Shown piece after piece: positions 30,735 through 38,554 of a stretch of DNA of 39,305 nucleotides (positions are counted from its first letter, which is position 1; each line of letters begins with the position of its first letter). Where the stretch lies: assembly GCF_036662795.1 (NCBI RefSeq), contig NZ_JBAFWZ010000028.1:1-39305 (forward strand). The letters run 5' to 3'. The translations under genes and the position numbers were made by a program. The notes below the pieces were generated by a model. That model ran no database searches. It saw nothing but the letters and a program-made list of their open reading frames with translations, and was not told the DNA's origin. The stretch comes from Lysinibacillus_B sp036662795. GTDB taxonomy: Bacteria; Bacillota; Bacilli; Bacillales_A; Planococcaceae.

Positions 30735-31703
30735 CTACATTTCCTCCACCAACTCTTGTAATTGTTTAACGGTTAACCAATCTGAATTATTATCACTTGT
30801 ATAGGCAAAACCATCAGGCAACGTTTTACCGCCATTTAATTGCCCTTGTGGCCACCAAGCTAACTCTGGTTGAATAACATAGTAATTGTCAAACTCTAAA
30901 GTGTGGCGTGCATCGTCTTCCATAATCATCGCTTCATGTAATTTCTCACCTGGTCGAATACCAATCACTTCAATTTTGCATTCTGGTGCAATTGCTTTTG
31001 CAAGATCTGTTACCTTCATGCTTGGAATTTTAGGCACAAAAATTTCTCCGCCATACATACGCTCTAAATTATCTAGAACGAATTGTACTCCTTGGTCAAG
31101 TGTAATCCAAAAACGTGTCATACGTTCGTCTGTAACAGGTAACTTACCTGTATCCTTAATTTTTTTAAAAAATGGTACAACACTACCACGGCTTCCTACT
31201 ACATTACCATAACGGACAACCGCAAAACGCGTTTTCTTTTCCCCTACATAAGCATTAGCAGCAACAAATAACTTATCAGATGCTAGCTTTGTCGCACCGT
31301 ATAAATTCACTGGGCTACATGCCTTATCTGTCGATAGAGCTATGACCTTTTCTACACCACGATCAATTGCCGCTTCAATAATATTTTGTGCGCCATGAAT
31401 ATTCGTTTTCACTGCCTCAAACGGATTATATTCACATGCATCAACATGCTTCATTGCTGCTGCATGAATGACAATATCAACTCCATCAAATGCTCGATAT
31501 AATCGATCTTTATCCCTAACATCCCCAATAAAGAAACGAATACGATCATCTTGAAATTCTTGCTTCATTTCATATTGTTTTAGCTCATCACGGCTGAAAA
31601 CAATTACTTTCTTTACGCCTTCATTCAGCGCCTTATGAATAAACTTCTTCCCAAAGGACCCTGTACCGCCTGTTACTAACACAGTTTTATTAAATAATAT
31701 CAT
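30735..31703 (-). CDS. pseB: UDP-N-acetylglucosamine 4,6-dehydratase (inverting)
   Basis: PseB starts the pathway by dehydrating UDP-GlcNAc with inversion at C-5. The 322-residue SDR has TGGTGSFGKKF at the N-terminus, GDVRDKDRL, HAAAMKHVDACEYNPFEAV, the catalytic region STDKACSPVNLYGATKLASD, YGNVVGSRGSVVPFF, and a C-terminal GIRPGEKLHEAMI. ATG 31703 has GGAG 9 bases upstream; a TTG at 31706 is also possible. It is the first gene of the pse operon, with its own promoter, after a terminator. Confidence 0.95.
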   Translation of the reverse strand: MILFNKTVLVTGGTGSFGKKFIHKALNEGVKKVIVFSRDELKQYEMKQEFQDDRIRFFIGDVRDKDRLYRAFDGVDIVIHAAAMKHVDACEYNPFEAVKTNIHGAQNIIEAAIDRGVEKVIALSTDKACSPVNLYGATKLASDKLFVAANAYVGEKKTRFAVVRYGNVVGSRGSVVPFFKKIKDTGKLPVTDERMTRFWITLDQGVQFVLDNLERMYGGEIFVPKIPSMKVTDLAKAIAPECKIEVIGIRPGEKLHEAMIMEDDARHTLEFDNYYVIQPELAWWPQGQLNGGKTLPDGFAYTSDNNSDWLTVKQLQELVEEM

Positions 31704-31784
31704 CAATTATATCTCCAATCTTACTGTTGGTTGTTCAGATTATTTCTACTTAATAAGCTCAATATGTTTTTATTATACCGAAAT

Positions 31785-31814
31785 TTTATATTATATATAT
31801 CGGTGGATTGTCAA
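31785..31814 (-). promoter_or_regulatory. Vegetative promoter of the pse operon
   Basis: On the minus strand TTGACA (31814-31809), an 18-base spacer and TATAAA (31790-31785) form a strong sigma-A promoter 80 bases upstream of pseB. It directly follows the terminator of the Maf operon. The pse operon therefore does not depend on sigma-D. Confidence 0.7.
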
Positions 31815-31819
31815 AAACA

Positions 31820-31850
31820 TAAAGAAAAACCCATAAATCTATGGGTTTTT
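31820..31850 (-). terminator. Intrinsic terminator after the Maf operon
   Basis: AAAAACCCATA (31825-31835) and TATGGGTTTTT (31840-31850) form an 11-bp stem with a 4-base loop, followed by C-TTT-ATG on the minus strand. The stop codon of the last maf gene (31839) lies in the loop. Confidence 0.82.
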
Positions 31851-33050
31851 TATAAGTTTATAAAATTGTTTCTCACTTATTAAAGGAACACCTTCTATTT
31901 TTGCACCTTGTTTAGCTGTATTGTACACATAGCATTCACTTATTTTACATTTGTAATTAAACCATCTTAAATAACTATTTAAATTAGGCAAAGTTTTAAT
32001 AGACTCTCCGTCATTAGATTCTATTTCAACAAGCTCTTCTTCTTTTAATATTTCTCTACCAGATGTAGAATTATTAGCATGCGTTTGGTTGCCCGTTAAA
32101 CCTAAATCTTGACCAAATAAAATTACAGTTTCAAATTCTAGATATTCCAATAGGCTAAAGCCAGTAGTGGCTACTGAACCACCCGTTTCTATTAAAGGAT
32201 AAGATATTTTTTTTGCATATTGCTCTGCTAGGTCATAACCTTCTTGTAGTAATATATATTTATTTCCTACATGAGACTTTACCGTATTAAAATCTGCAGT
32301 ACTTAAAAAGAATAAATCCCCTGTAAATCCTGTATTTTTTAATTGTTCAAAAATAATTGGTTGGCAATCTGATATTATTACACCATCTGGAACAATACCT
32401 TCTTTCAGTAGAACTTTTAAGGCAGACCCTACACATAATAGATATGCCTTTCCTTTAGCAGCTTTTAACCACGCTTTAGTAAAATTTAATGATGGACCAC
32501 TAGATATTAGACAAGAAACTTTTTTTTTATTTAAGCTATCCTTAAAATTTCTTAATGTAAGAAAATGTTGTTGTATATTTTCTTGGAAATTCTTTTCCAT
32601 CACCGGAGAAAAGCGTTTGTAAGACATCTGCTTCACTTTAATATCCATTAACAAACTATATAGAGCATGTTTTTTTTCCATTACCTGTAACCATACATGT
32701 GGTATTATGATTTGATAATCCGTATGAACAGTTATTTTTTCAATATCTGTTGTTATAATCACGCTATCTGGTAATTCCATTTGAAAGGGCTCAGATTTAT
32801 AAAGTTCTATTTCTTTCTTATCCAAAGCATAAACTAAGATAGGTTTTCTTCCATATACTATTTTAGCCAAGGAATGCAAATGATATCCTAACCCTAACCC
32901 AATCAATAAATATCCTTTAGCGTTATTATCGAATTCGCTCTCAATGAATTTGTCCACTTCTACTAAAGGACGATACTTGCTATACAATAATATATTATTT
33001 ACTTTTAATGACGCATTGCCATCACGTGCTTTTATTTTTTCAAAAATCAT
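31839..33050 (-). CDS. Motility accessory factor, DUF115/Maf family (shorter)
   Basis: Maf proteins are thought to transfer pseudaminic or related acids from CMP-sugars to flagellin before export. The 403-residue protein has the N-terminal VNNILLYSKYRPLVEVDKFI and GYLLIGLGLGYHL. The central DUF115 domain contains VSCLISSGPSLN, AYLLCVGSALKVLLKEGIVP with PDGVIISDCQP, ETGGSVATTGFSLLEYL and ILFGQDLGLTGNQTH. A C-terminal AKQGAKIEGVPLI segment follows. It overlaps the upstream 115-residue gene by 4 bases (ATGA). It is about 165 residues shorter than its neighbour at 33405-35108, mainly in the C-terminal helical region. Confidence 0.86.
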   Translation of the reverse strand: MIFEKIKARDGNASLKVNNILLYSKYRPLVEVDKFIESEFDNNAKGYLLIGLGLGYHLHSLAKIVYGRKPILVYALDKKEIELYKSEPFQMELPDSVIITTDIEKITVHTDYQIIIPHVWLQVMEKKHALYSLLMDIKVKQMSYKRFSPVMEKNFQENIQQHFLTLRNFKDSLNKKKVSCLISSGPSLNFTKAWLKAAKGKAYLLCVGSALKVLLKEGIVPDGVIISDCQPIIFEQLKNTGFTGDLFFLSTADFNTVKSHVGNKYILLQEGYDLAEQYAKKISYPLIETGGSVATTGFSLLEYLEFETVILFGQDLGLTGNQTHANNSTSGREILKEEELVEIESNDGESIKTLPNLNSYLRWFNYKCKISECYVYNTAKQGAKIEGVPLISEKQFYKLIKNP

Positions 33051-33394
33051 TGATTTTTAGAAGCTCCTACAACTATTGCTGAAAAGAACGGATTAATTTC
33101 ATACTCAAATATATCTGCAACTAAATTATAATCGCCCATAAAAAGCCCATCATTTATTTCCACTAGATAATCTATAATCTTTGTCATATCGAAAGTGATA
33201 GACACATTATTTTCTTTAAACAATCTACTTGCTTCGACTATCCAGCCAGCCCCTTCCGAAAAATCTCGAATATGAGTCATAGCTTCAGTAATACGATCAT
33301 CACGTAAAGTATTTGCAATCATCATACACCCTTCAGGTAACCTCTCAATATATTCATTAAAGCTTACAATTGTTTCTTTTAAAATATCCTCCAT
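33047..33394 (-). CDS. Uncharacterised small protein between two maf genes
   Basis: The 115-residue protein is acidic and mostly helical: ILKETIVSFNEYIERLPEGC, then MTHIRDFSEGAGWIVEASRL, then FDMTKIIDYLVEINDGLFMG and a C-terminal ADIFEYEINPFFSAIVV. No catalytic motif, signal peptide or transmembrane segment is visible. Translation starts at ATG with GAGG upstream and is coupled to the following maf gene by a 4-base overlap, with 10 bases after the previous one. I do not recognise the family. The tight coupling suggests a partner or chaperone of the Maf enzymes. Confidence 0.7.
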   Translation of the reverse strand: MEDILKETIVSFNEYIERLPEGCMMIANTLRDDRITEAMTHIRDFSEGAGWIVEASRLFKENNVSITFDMTKIIDYLVEINDGLFMGDYNLVADIFEYEINPFFSAIVVGASKNQ

Positions 33395-33404
33395 GATTAA
33401 AACC

Positions 33405-35108
33405 TCACATAAATTTATTCGTATTTTCTATTACATTTTCAATATATTGTTTCGAAAATTCAAAAGCCTCTAATAGCCTTGAATATAGTTCTTTGTTTTG
33501 ATTAAATACTCTTTGATACACTTCCGCATTACTTTCTCGTGCAACTGGTTCATAATTACGTAAAACATCCATTGTAATAGGGTCAAATATATGATTCATA
33601 GCTGTTTTTGATTTATATTTTTTTATAGATTTATCTATACTATCCAATTCACGTAAAACACTTTTATCAAATACTGTATTCGATTTATTTCTGTCTAATT
33701 TGACTAGACCAATTTTAATCTCTCCCATAATCTTATTATAAATTGATATCTCTTCCTGCATTTTCTTAACGAAATCACCTAAATCGAAATTTTTTGTTTT
33801 CGATTGATTACTTTTCTTTATATTCACATCTTCATTAACATATAAATCACAAAATACTGAGAATGGAAGTTGATTCATCCCTTCTATTTTCACTCCACCT
33901 TCTGTACAATTAAAAATAGGAGCTGAATGCTTCATTTGCTTATTAAGCCTTTCAAAATCTTTCTTCATAAGTAGGAAAGCATAGTCAGTTAAAACTTTAT
34001 CATCATAATAACCATTAACCTCAAACATTCCTCTTTCTTTTTTATAAGCCTCATCTATTTTTATAAAGTGTTTATTACTATCCTCATGTGATTTATTATC
34101 CGTATAGGCCAAATCCTGCCCAATAATTGCAATAGGACCTTTTGTCATGTAACTAGCAACAGTAAACGCAAAATTCGCTACAGAAGCGCCTCCAGCTATA
34201 AGAGGGATTTCTATTGCAAATTTATCTATTACATATTTTTGGAAATCATTATCCCCTGCATCTAAGAGGGCGTATTTAGTATTTGGAAATGTCTCTTGAA
34301 TTTTATAATGACTACTAAAACCAAAAATAAGATGGGACTTAATATTACCAATCGATTTAAAGTGATTGTAATTCGAAATACCTCCGTCTATAGAGACTAT
34401 ATAATCAGGTTCTATGTGATAATGTAATAGAGAGTTAATTGTAGATCCTGAGGCTATCATGATAACATTATCCTTAACTTTTTTTAGCATCGAAATCTGT
34501 TTTTTTAAAGATGGACCACCAGAAATAACGACAATCGGACAATTATATCGTTGTTTTATTTCTTTTAAAGAATGATTCATATATGTGTGCAAGATATTAT
34601 TGATGTAATTCTCTTGCCAACCAAAAGAAAATTGTCTAGTTGTATTTTCTCTTACTTGATGAATCCTTTGAACAGTTTTGATACTTTCTAAAACAACAAA
34701 GTACTCTTTCTTTAAGATTTTATCATAATTGGGAGAACATATAATTTTCACCTTGATACTTAAATTTCTTAAGCTTGCATTTAGAACCTCTTCAATAACT
34801 TCACTTCTTATATCCTCAACTAGTATGAAGTCATGATTAGCATTCTTTGCATTACCTTGAATTTTTTTATAAAGAGGATCAATAACAATTAAGCTCTCTT
34901 TTTTATGTAATTTTTTTTTAATTTCGTCAATAATGTACCCTAGACCGTATCCAAAAACTACATGAATGTAATTTGGTTCAAACTCTTTTTCCACAATTCT
35001 TTCCGCTTCTTGAATAGGATTATATTTACTATGCAAGAAATAGTTGTTGACTTTGACTGTATTTAAACCGTTTTTAGTATTCAAATATTCAATGTTATAT
35101 TCACTCAA
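33405..35108 (-). CDS. Motility accessory factor, DUF115/Maf family (longer)
   Basis: The 567-residue protein has the same architecture as the shorter Maf: VKVNNYFLHSKYNPIQEAER and HVVFGYGLGYIIDEI near the N-terminus, and a DUF115 core with IVVISGGPSLKKQISMLKKV. IEPDYIVSIDGGISNYNHFK, LIAGGASVANFAFTVA and GPIAIIGQDLAYTDNKSH follow. There is a long C-terminal helical extension (from about residue 440). TTG 35108 is chosen because AGGTGG lies 6 bases upstream; the in-frame TTG at 35141 has no ribosome site and falls in the hag terminator tail. Only 43 bases separate it from that terminator, so it is probably reached by read-through from the hag promoter. Confidence 0.88.
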   Translation of the reverse strand: MSEYNIEYLNTKNGLNTVKVNNYFLHSKYNPIQEAERIVEKEFEPNYIHVVFGYGLGYIIDEIKKKLHKKESLIVIDPLYKKIQGNAKNANHDFILVEDIRSEVIEEVLNASLRNLSIKVKIICSPNYDKILKKEYFVVLESIKTVQRIHQVRENTTRQFSFGWQENYINNILHTYMNHSLKEIKQRYNCPIVVISGGPSLKKQISMLKKVKDNVIMIASGSTINSLLHYHIEPDYIVSIDGGISNYNHFKSIGNIKSHLIFGFSSHYKIQETFPNTKYALLDAGDNDFQKYVIDKFAIEIPLIAGGASVANFAFTVASYMTKGPIAIIGQDLAYTDNKSHEDSNKHFIKIDEAYKKERGMFEVNGYYDDKVLTDYAFLLMKKDFERLNKQMKHSAPIFNCTEGGVKIEGMNQLPFSVFCDLYVNEDVNIKKSNQSKTKNFDLGDFVKKMQEEISIYNKIMGEIKIGLVKLDRNKSNTVFDKSVLRELDSIDKSIKKYKSKTAMNHIFDPITMDVLRNYEPVARESNAEVYQRVFNQNKELYSRLLEAFEFSKQYIENVIENTNKFM

Positions 35109-35141
35109 TTTTAACCACCTCTCACATATTATCGTCTTCAA

Positions 35142-35184
35142 AAAAAAATAATAAAGGAATCTATCAAAAAGACAGATTCCTTTA
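35142..35184 (-). terminator. Intrinsic terminator after hag
   Basis: TAAAGGAATCT (35152-35162) and AGATTCCTTTA (35174-35184) form a perfect 11-bp stem with an 11-base loop, followed by TTATTTTTTTTT on the minus strand. It probably lets a fraction of hag transcripts continue into the Maf genes. Confidence 0.88.
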
Positions 35185-35204
35185 TTTTAATAAACTCTAT
35201 TCAA

Positions 35205-36017
35205 TTATTGTAATAATTGAAGAACACCTTGTGGTTGTTGGTTAGCTTGAGCTAACATAGATTGAGCAGCTTGCATTAGGATGTTGTTTTTAGTGAAGCC
35301 CATCATCTCTTTTGCCATGTCAGTATCGCGGATACGTGACTCAGCAGCTGTTAAGTTTTCTGAAGTTGCACCTAAGTTGTTGATAGTGTGCTCTAGACGA
35401 TTTTGAACAGCACCTAAGTCAGAACGTGTTGCAGAAACTGTCGTTAATGCTGTATTAATTGTTGTAATTGCAGCATCAGCAGCAGTTTGAGATGAAATAC
35501 TTAATCCAGAAACACCAATTGCGCCAGCACTCATACTTGCAATTGAAAGACTGATATTTTGACCTTCATTTGCACCGATATGGAATAATTTAGCATCAAA
35601 TGAACCGTTTAATAATTTTTGAGTGTTGAACTCAGTATTGTTTGCGATACGTGTAATTTCTTCAGCAAGCGCGTCGATTTCTTTTTGTAAATCACCACGG
35701 TCAGAAGTTACGTTAGTATCATTCGAAGATTGTACTGCTAATTCACGCATACGTTGTAGGATAGCGTGAGTTTCGTTTAACGCACCCTCAGCAGTTTGGA
35801 TTAAAGAGATTGAGTCTTGAGCGTTTTTAGTTGCCATGTCAAGACCACGGATTTGTCCGCGCATTTTTTCAGAGATTGCTAAACCAGCAGCGTCATCGCC
35901 AGCACGGTTGATTTTGTAACCTGAAGATAATTTCTCAAGGTTTTTAGAAGCTTGAGTGTTGTTGAAAGTAAGGTTACGGTGTGTGTTTAAAGCTGAAATG
36001 TTGTGTTGAATTCTCAT
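35205..36017 (-). CDS. hag: Flagellin
   Basis: The filament protein is 270 residues long, a compact form. The N-terminal D0/D1 region (MRIQHNISALNTHRNLTFNN, then LEKLSSGYKINRAGDDAAGL, AISEKMRGQIRGL, QDSISLIQTAEGAL) and the C-terminal D0/D1 region (ESRIRDTDMAKEMMGFTKNN, ending QPQGVLQLLQ) are conserved. The middle (about residues 125-200) is short and Ser/Thr-rich, so it offers O-glycosylation sites for the pseudaminic acid made by the island downstream. ATG 36017 has AAGGAGG 8 bases upstream; the frame is open above it but lacks a start signal. A sigma-D promoter and a CsrA hairpin precede it. Confidence 0.97.
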   Translation of the reverse strand: MRIQHNISALNTHRNLTFNNTQASKNLEKLSSGYKINRAGDDAAGLAISEKMRGQIRGLDMATKNAQDSISLIQTAEGALNETHAILQRMRELAVQSSNDTNVTSDRGDLQKEIDALAEEITRIANNTEFNTQKLLNGSFDAKLFHIGANEGQNISLSIASMSAGAIGVSGLSISSQTAADAAITTINTALTTVSATRSDLGAVQNRLEHTINNLGATSENLTAAESRIRDTDMAKEMMGFTKNNILMQAAQSMLAQANQQPQGVLQLLQ

Positions 36018-36048
36018 TTGGAATTCCTCCTTGAATTTGTATTTTTGA

Positions 36049-36064
36049 CCCACATCCTTGTGGG
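36049..36064 (-). promoter_or_regulatory. CsrA-binding hairpin in the hag leader
   Basis: The minus-strand RNA reads CCCACAAGGATGTGGG: a perfect 6-bp stem CCCACA/TGTGGG presenting AGGA in the loop. It contains ACAAGGAUGU, matching the CsrA consensus RUACARGGAUGU at nearly every position. A second AAGGAGG site is the hag ribosome site itself, about 25 bases downstream. This is the two-site arrangement by which CsrA blocks hag translation in B. subtilis. Confidence 0.85.
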
Positions 36065-36105
36065 AAAGTATTGGTTGAGGAGTTAACCTCTCCCTTACAA
36101 TTTAT

Positions 36106-36131
36106 ATATCGTATAGCTTTTTAAAAGTTTA
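36106..36131 (-). promoter_or_regulatory. Sigma-D promoter of hag
   Basis: On the minus strand TAAA (36131-36128), a 14-base spacer and TACGATAT (36113-36106) match the sigma-D consensus TAAA-N14/15-GCCGATAT with two mismatches. The start would be about 80 bases upstream of the hag ATG, leaving a leader that contains the CsrA hairpin. Confidence 0.8.
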
Positions 36132-36217
36132 ATAGTTTTTTAAATTTTTATATAAAAATTTTTCCAACATGGATTAAATCAATTTCTATTAAGAGTTCCC
36201 CCCTACATAATCCTTCC

Positions 36218-37204
36218 TTAATATCTATACAACATCGAAATAAACTCATGTCCGCCACCGATTGTCCAGAACATAATGACATCGCCGCGTTTAATACGAC
36301 CCGATTCGATTCCTTCGTATAAGGCAAAGAAAGGACTACTTGTGCCTGTATATCCGTAACTGTCACCTACATAAATCATTTTTTCATCTGGGATGCTAAA
36401 ATGCTCTTGGATTTTTTTGATATTTACGTGCGCAAATTGTGAGAAGCAGAATGAATTTACGTCGTTGATCGTTAACCCGTTTCTTTCTAAGAGCTTTTCA
36501 AACATCTCACAAGTAGCTGGAATACTCATCGAACCATCGAATGGAAGCCAGAGCATATAATCGGTTGTTCCATTCCCCTTTAGACCTTGAGCTAGTCCCT
36601 GAGCAGGATATAAAATATTATTTCGATTACTAGAATCGACCTCGGTCATCGCATCGATAAAACCAATATCTTCTTCTGTTTTTTCTAGTATGATTGCAGC
36701 AGCGCCATCTCCAAAGTTTGCAAATGTCATTGGGTCTGTTGGATCTGATATTAATGAGAAATAGTCCGCTCCTACTACTAATGCTCTGCTGGCATGTGGA
36801 TTAGATAGCATATAGCGTGATGCTTGTTCTACTGCAATCGTCATACCCGCACAATTCGCGTTAGTGTCGTAAATTATCGTATCTTTTCTTGCGTTAATGG
36901 CATTATGAACAAAAATAGCATTTGTTGGGACAGTAGTTTCAGGAATTTGTGAAGAAAAGATAATCATGTCAATATCTTTGCCTTCCAAACCTGATTTTTT
37001 CAATACACGATGAGCAGCCTCGATCGCCATCGTCTGCGTATTCTCTTCATTATTGTCAACAATATATCTTTTCTCTCTTCCCATAATTTCTAAAAAGTGA
37101 GATATGTCTTTCCCTTGCCCTTTGAAATGCTCCAGGTAATATTCGTTATGTATAGCTTTTTTGGGGTGATAGATTTCTACTGAGTTTATTTTGATGCTTG
37201 TCAT
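36218..37204 (-). CDS. FabH-like 3-oxoacyl-ACP synthase III family protein
   Basis: The 328-residue thiolase-fold protein has the KAS III nucleophile Cys118 in YDTNANCAGMTIAV, GDGAAAIILE at about residues 165-174, and His259 in FCFSQFAHVNIKK. The position of the third catalytic residue (Asn in FabH, GNT) reads YGYTGTSS at residues 283-290, so it appears as Tyr here. The enzyme may therefore be an acyltransferase or a specialised condensing enzyme rather than the fatty-acid initiator. Lying between hag and csrA, it may acylate a flagellin sugar or affect motility, but this is inference. The ATG has GGAGG 13 bases upstream, a long spacing. Confidence 0.85.
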   Translation of the reverse strand: MTSIKINSVEIYHPKKAIHNEYYLEHFKGQGKDISHFLEIMGREKRYIVDNNEENTQTMAIEAAHRVLKKSGLEGKDIDMIIFSSQIPETTVPTNAIFVHNAINARKDTIIYDTNANCAGMTIAVEQASRYMLSNPHASRALVVGADYFSLISDPTDPMTFANFGDGAAAIILEKTEEDIGFIDAMTEVDSSNRNNILYPAQGLAQGLKGNGTTDYMLWLPFDGSMSIPATCEMFEKLLERNGLTINDVNSFCFSQFAHVNIKKIQEHFSIPDEKMIYVGDSYGYTGTSSPFFALYEGIESGRIKRGDVIMFWTIGGGHEFISMLYRY

Positions 37205-37273
37205 AAATGATCACTAACCTCCAGAAGGCAATATGTATTCTATTTTTTAAATATTCGTACTTTATTATTCGAT

Positions 37274-37297
37274 AAAAAAGGAAGACAAGTGTCTCCC
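37274..37297 (-). terminator. Intrinsic terminator after the STAS-like gene
   Basis: On the minus strand GGGAGAC (37297-37291) pairs with GTCTTCC (37286-37280), with one G-U pair, around ACTT, followed by TTTTTTATCG. It starts directly after the stop codon and separates this gene from the FabH-like gene. Confidence 0.75.
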
Positions 37298-37651
37298 TTA
37301 ATAAATTTCTTCAACGCTAAGATTATTAAGTTTATTGTTACGACCTAATCGTCCTAATTGCATTTTTAAAATCGGACTATTTTTAGGAATCCCAATTACT
37401 ACTTTATTAAAGCCTGTTTTACTGTAAAGCTGGAAACAAGCTTCTAAACTTGGAATCATATCCTGTGTAACAAGATTTAAATCGCGGCAATCAAAATTTA
37501 ACACAAACTCATCTGCTTTGATACCACTCAGTTTACTGTTGTAGTCAGCAATAAATTTATTTGCTTGCTCTGGTGTAAATGAACCACTTACCATCATATC
37601 TACAGATTTTTTTGATGAATTAACAACCATTGTGTATTTTCCTTCAGCCAT
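37298..37651 (-). CDS. Small STAS-like protein
   Basis: The 117-residue protein alternates beta strands and helices: KYTMVVNSSKKSVDMMVSGS, FTPEQANKFIADYNSKLSGI, then KADEFVLNFDCRDLNLVTQD and FNKVVIGIPKNSPILKMQLG. This resembles a STAS domain (anti-sigma-antagonist fold), but no DSxG-type phosphoserine motif is evident. ATG 37651 is preferred; AAAGGAG is 10 bases upstream, whereas the ATG at 37660 is only 1 base from it. It has its own sigma-A promoter and terminator. Function unknown. Confidence 0.55.
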   Translation of the reverse strand: MAEGKYTMVVNSSKKSVDMMVSGSFTPEQANKFIADYNSKLSGIKADEFVLNFDCRDLNLVTQDMIPSLEACFQLYSKTGFNKVVIGIPKNSPILKMQLGRLGRNNKLNNLSVEEIY

Positions 37652-37697
37652 GTTATTCATACTCCTTTTTTAAAATAATATTCTCTAGCACTCTATC

Positions 37698-37726
37698 ATT
37701 CTAGTATTTTTATTAAATATTGTCAA
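37698..37726 (-). promoter_or_regulatory. Sigma-A promoter of the STAS-like gene
   Basis: On the minus strand TTGACA (37726-37721), a 17-base spacer and TAGAAT (37703-37698) make a near-consensus vegetative promoter about 47 bases upstream of the start codon. Confidence 0.78.
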
Positions 37727-37825
37727 AATATTTTAATATTATCCATAGGTATGATAGTTTGGAAATGCAATTTCAATTTTTTTCGATATTTATAACTAGG
37801 GTACAAAGAACCAATATTCTTAAAA

Positions 37826-37873
37826 ATATAAAAACCGACCTTAGGAAGAGGTGATAACTTCTTAGATCGGTTT
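37826..37873 (-). terminator. Intrinsic terminator after csrA
   Basis: On the minus strand AAACCGATCTAAGAAG pairs imperfectly with CTTCCTAAGGTCGGTTT around a 9-base loop, followed by TTTATATT. It ends the DUF6470-fliW-csrA transcript 9 bases after csrA. Confidence 0.78.
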
Positions 37874-37881
37874 CTGAGATA

Positions 37882-38097
37882 TTATTTTTTTAGCTGCTTT
37901 AAAAAGTCTACGGATGCATTGAGTGCTTCCTTATTCTGTTCCTGAATCGCTTCATACACTTCAGAGCGATGAACTTTCACTGATTTTGGAGCAACAATAC
38001 CTAGCTTTACTTGATCTCCCTCAACCGCTAAAACCTTCACTTCAATATGATCGCCAATCATAATGGATTCGGTTTTTTTTCTAGATAACACTAACAT
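37882..38097 (-). CDS. csrA: Carbon storage regulator CsrA
   Basis: The 71-residue RNA-binding protein has the canonical MLVLSRKKTESIMIGDHIEV, VKLGIVAPKSVKVHRSEVYE and a C-terminal helix. In Bacillus it represses translation of hag by binding GGA hairpins, and is antagonised by FliW. A matching CsrA hairpin is present in the hag leader in this window. Its ATG shares one base with the fliW stop codon (TAATG), so the two are coupled. Confidence 0.97.
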   Translation of the reverse strand: MLVLSRKKTESIMIGDHIEVKVLAVEGDQVKLGIVAPKSVKVHRSEVYEAIQEQNKEALNASVDFLKQLKK

Positions 38098-38543
38098 TAC
38101 TTCGCACTTCCTTCCAATACACGGATTGGATGACGAAGCGGATATTTTACGCTGTCCTGAAGTACAATTTGTTTGCCTTGCTTTTTATTCGTATTAATAA
38201 CAATAGGGGCTAGTAAATTTATTGTTGAATCTTGGAATGAATCTTTTAAAGTCACTATCGAATACGCAATAACTTCTTCTTCTTTTTCAACCTTTAAATC
38301 TTCTGTGTCTTCTTCACTAATATCAAACGCATAATCAGGCTTAAAGGCAAAGGGATATGCAACGACAAATCCAATTTCCTTCTGCTCTGTAGATTGTAAA
38401 AGTGCTAAAGGTAGATCCGCTTCGAGTGATAACAGTACAAATTTTTGGATATCAGGAAAACCCGGTAGTCCGTACTCAAATGTTAATATTTCTTCATCTT
38501 TAATTTCAACTTCACCTAAAAATTTAGTGTCAATTTTCATCAT
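38097..38543 (-). CDS. fliW: Flagellar assembly factor FliW
   Basis: FliW binds either flagellin or CsrA; when flagellin is secreted FliW is freed, captures CsrA and releases hag translation. The 148-residue protein has the FliW pattern FEYGLPGFPDIQKFVLLSLE, GFVVAYPFAFKPDYAFDI, INLLAPIVINTNKKQGKQIV, and PLRHPI. Two adjacent ATG codons (38543 and 38540) lie 5 and 8 bases from AAAGGAG; either may be used. It is translationally coupled to csrA. Confidence 0.96.
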   Translation of the reverse strand: MMKIDTKFLGEVEIKDEEILTFEYGLPGFPDIQKFVLLSLEADLPLALLQSTEQKEIGFVVAYPFAFKPDYAFDISEEDTEDLKVEKEEEVIAYSIVTLKDSFQDSTINLLAPIVINTNKKQGKQIVLQDSVKYPLRHPIRVLEGSAK

Positions 38544-38554
38544 ATAAGCTCCTT

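Noticed and set aside
36018..36053. N-terminal extension of flagellin to 36053
   Set aside because: Flagellins start MRIxHN; the ribosome site AAGGAGG serves ATG 36017, and the extension would be translated from the leader itself.
36148..36366. A 72-residue minus-strand frame overlapping the end of the FabH-like gene
   Set aside because: It is an alternative frame within the 3' end of that gene, with no ribosome site or recognisable family.
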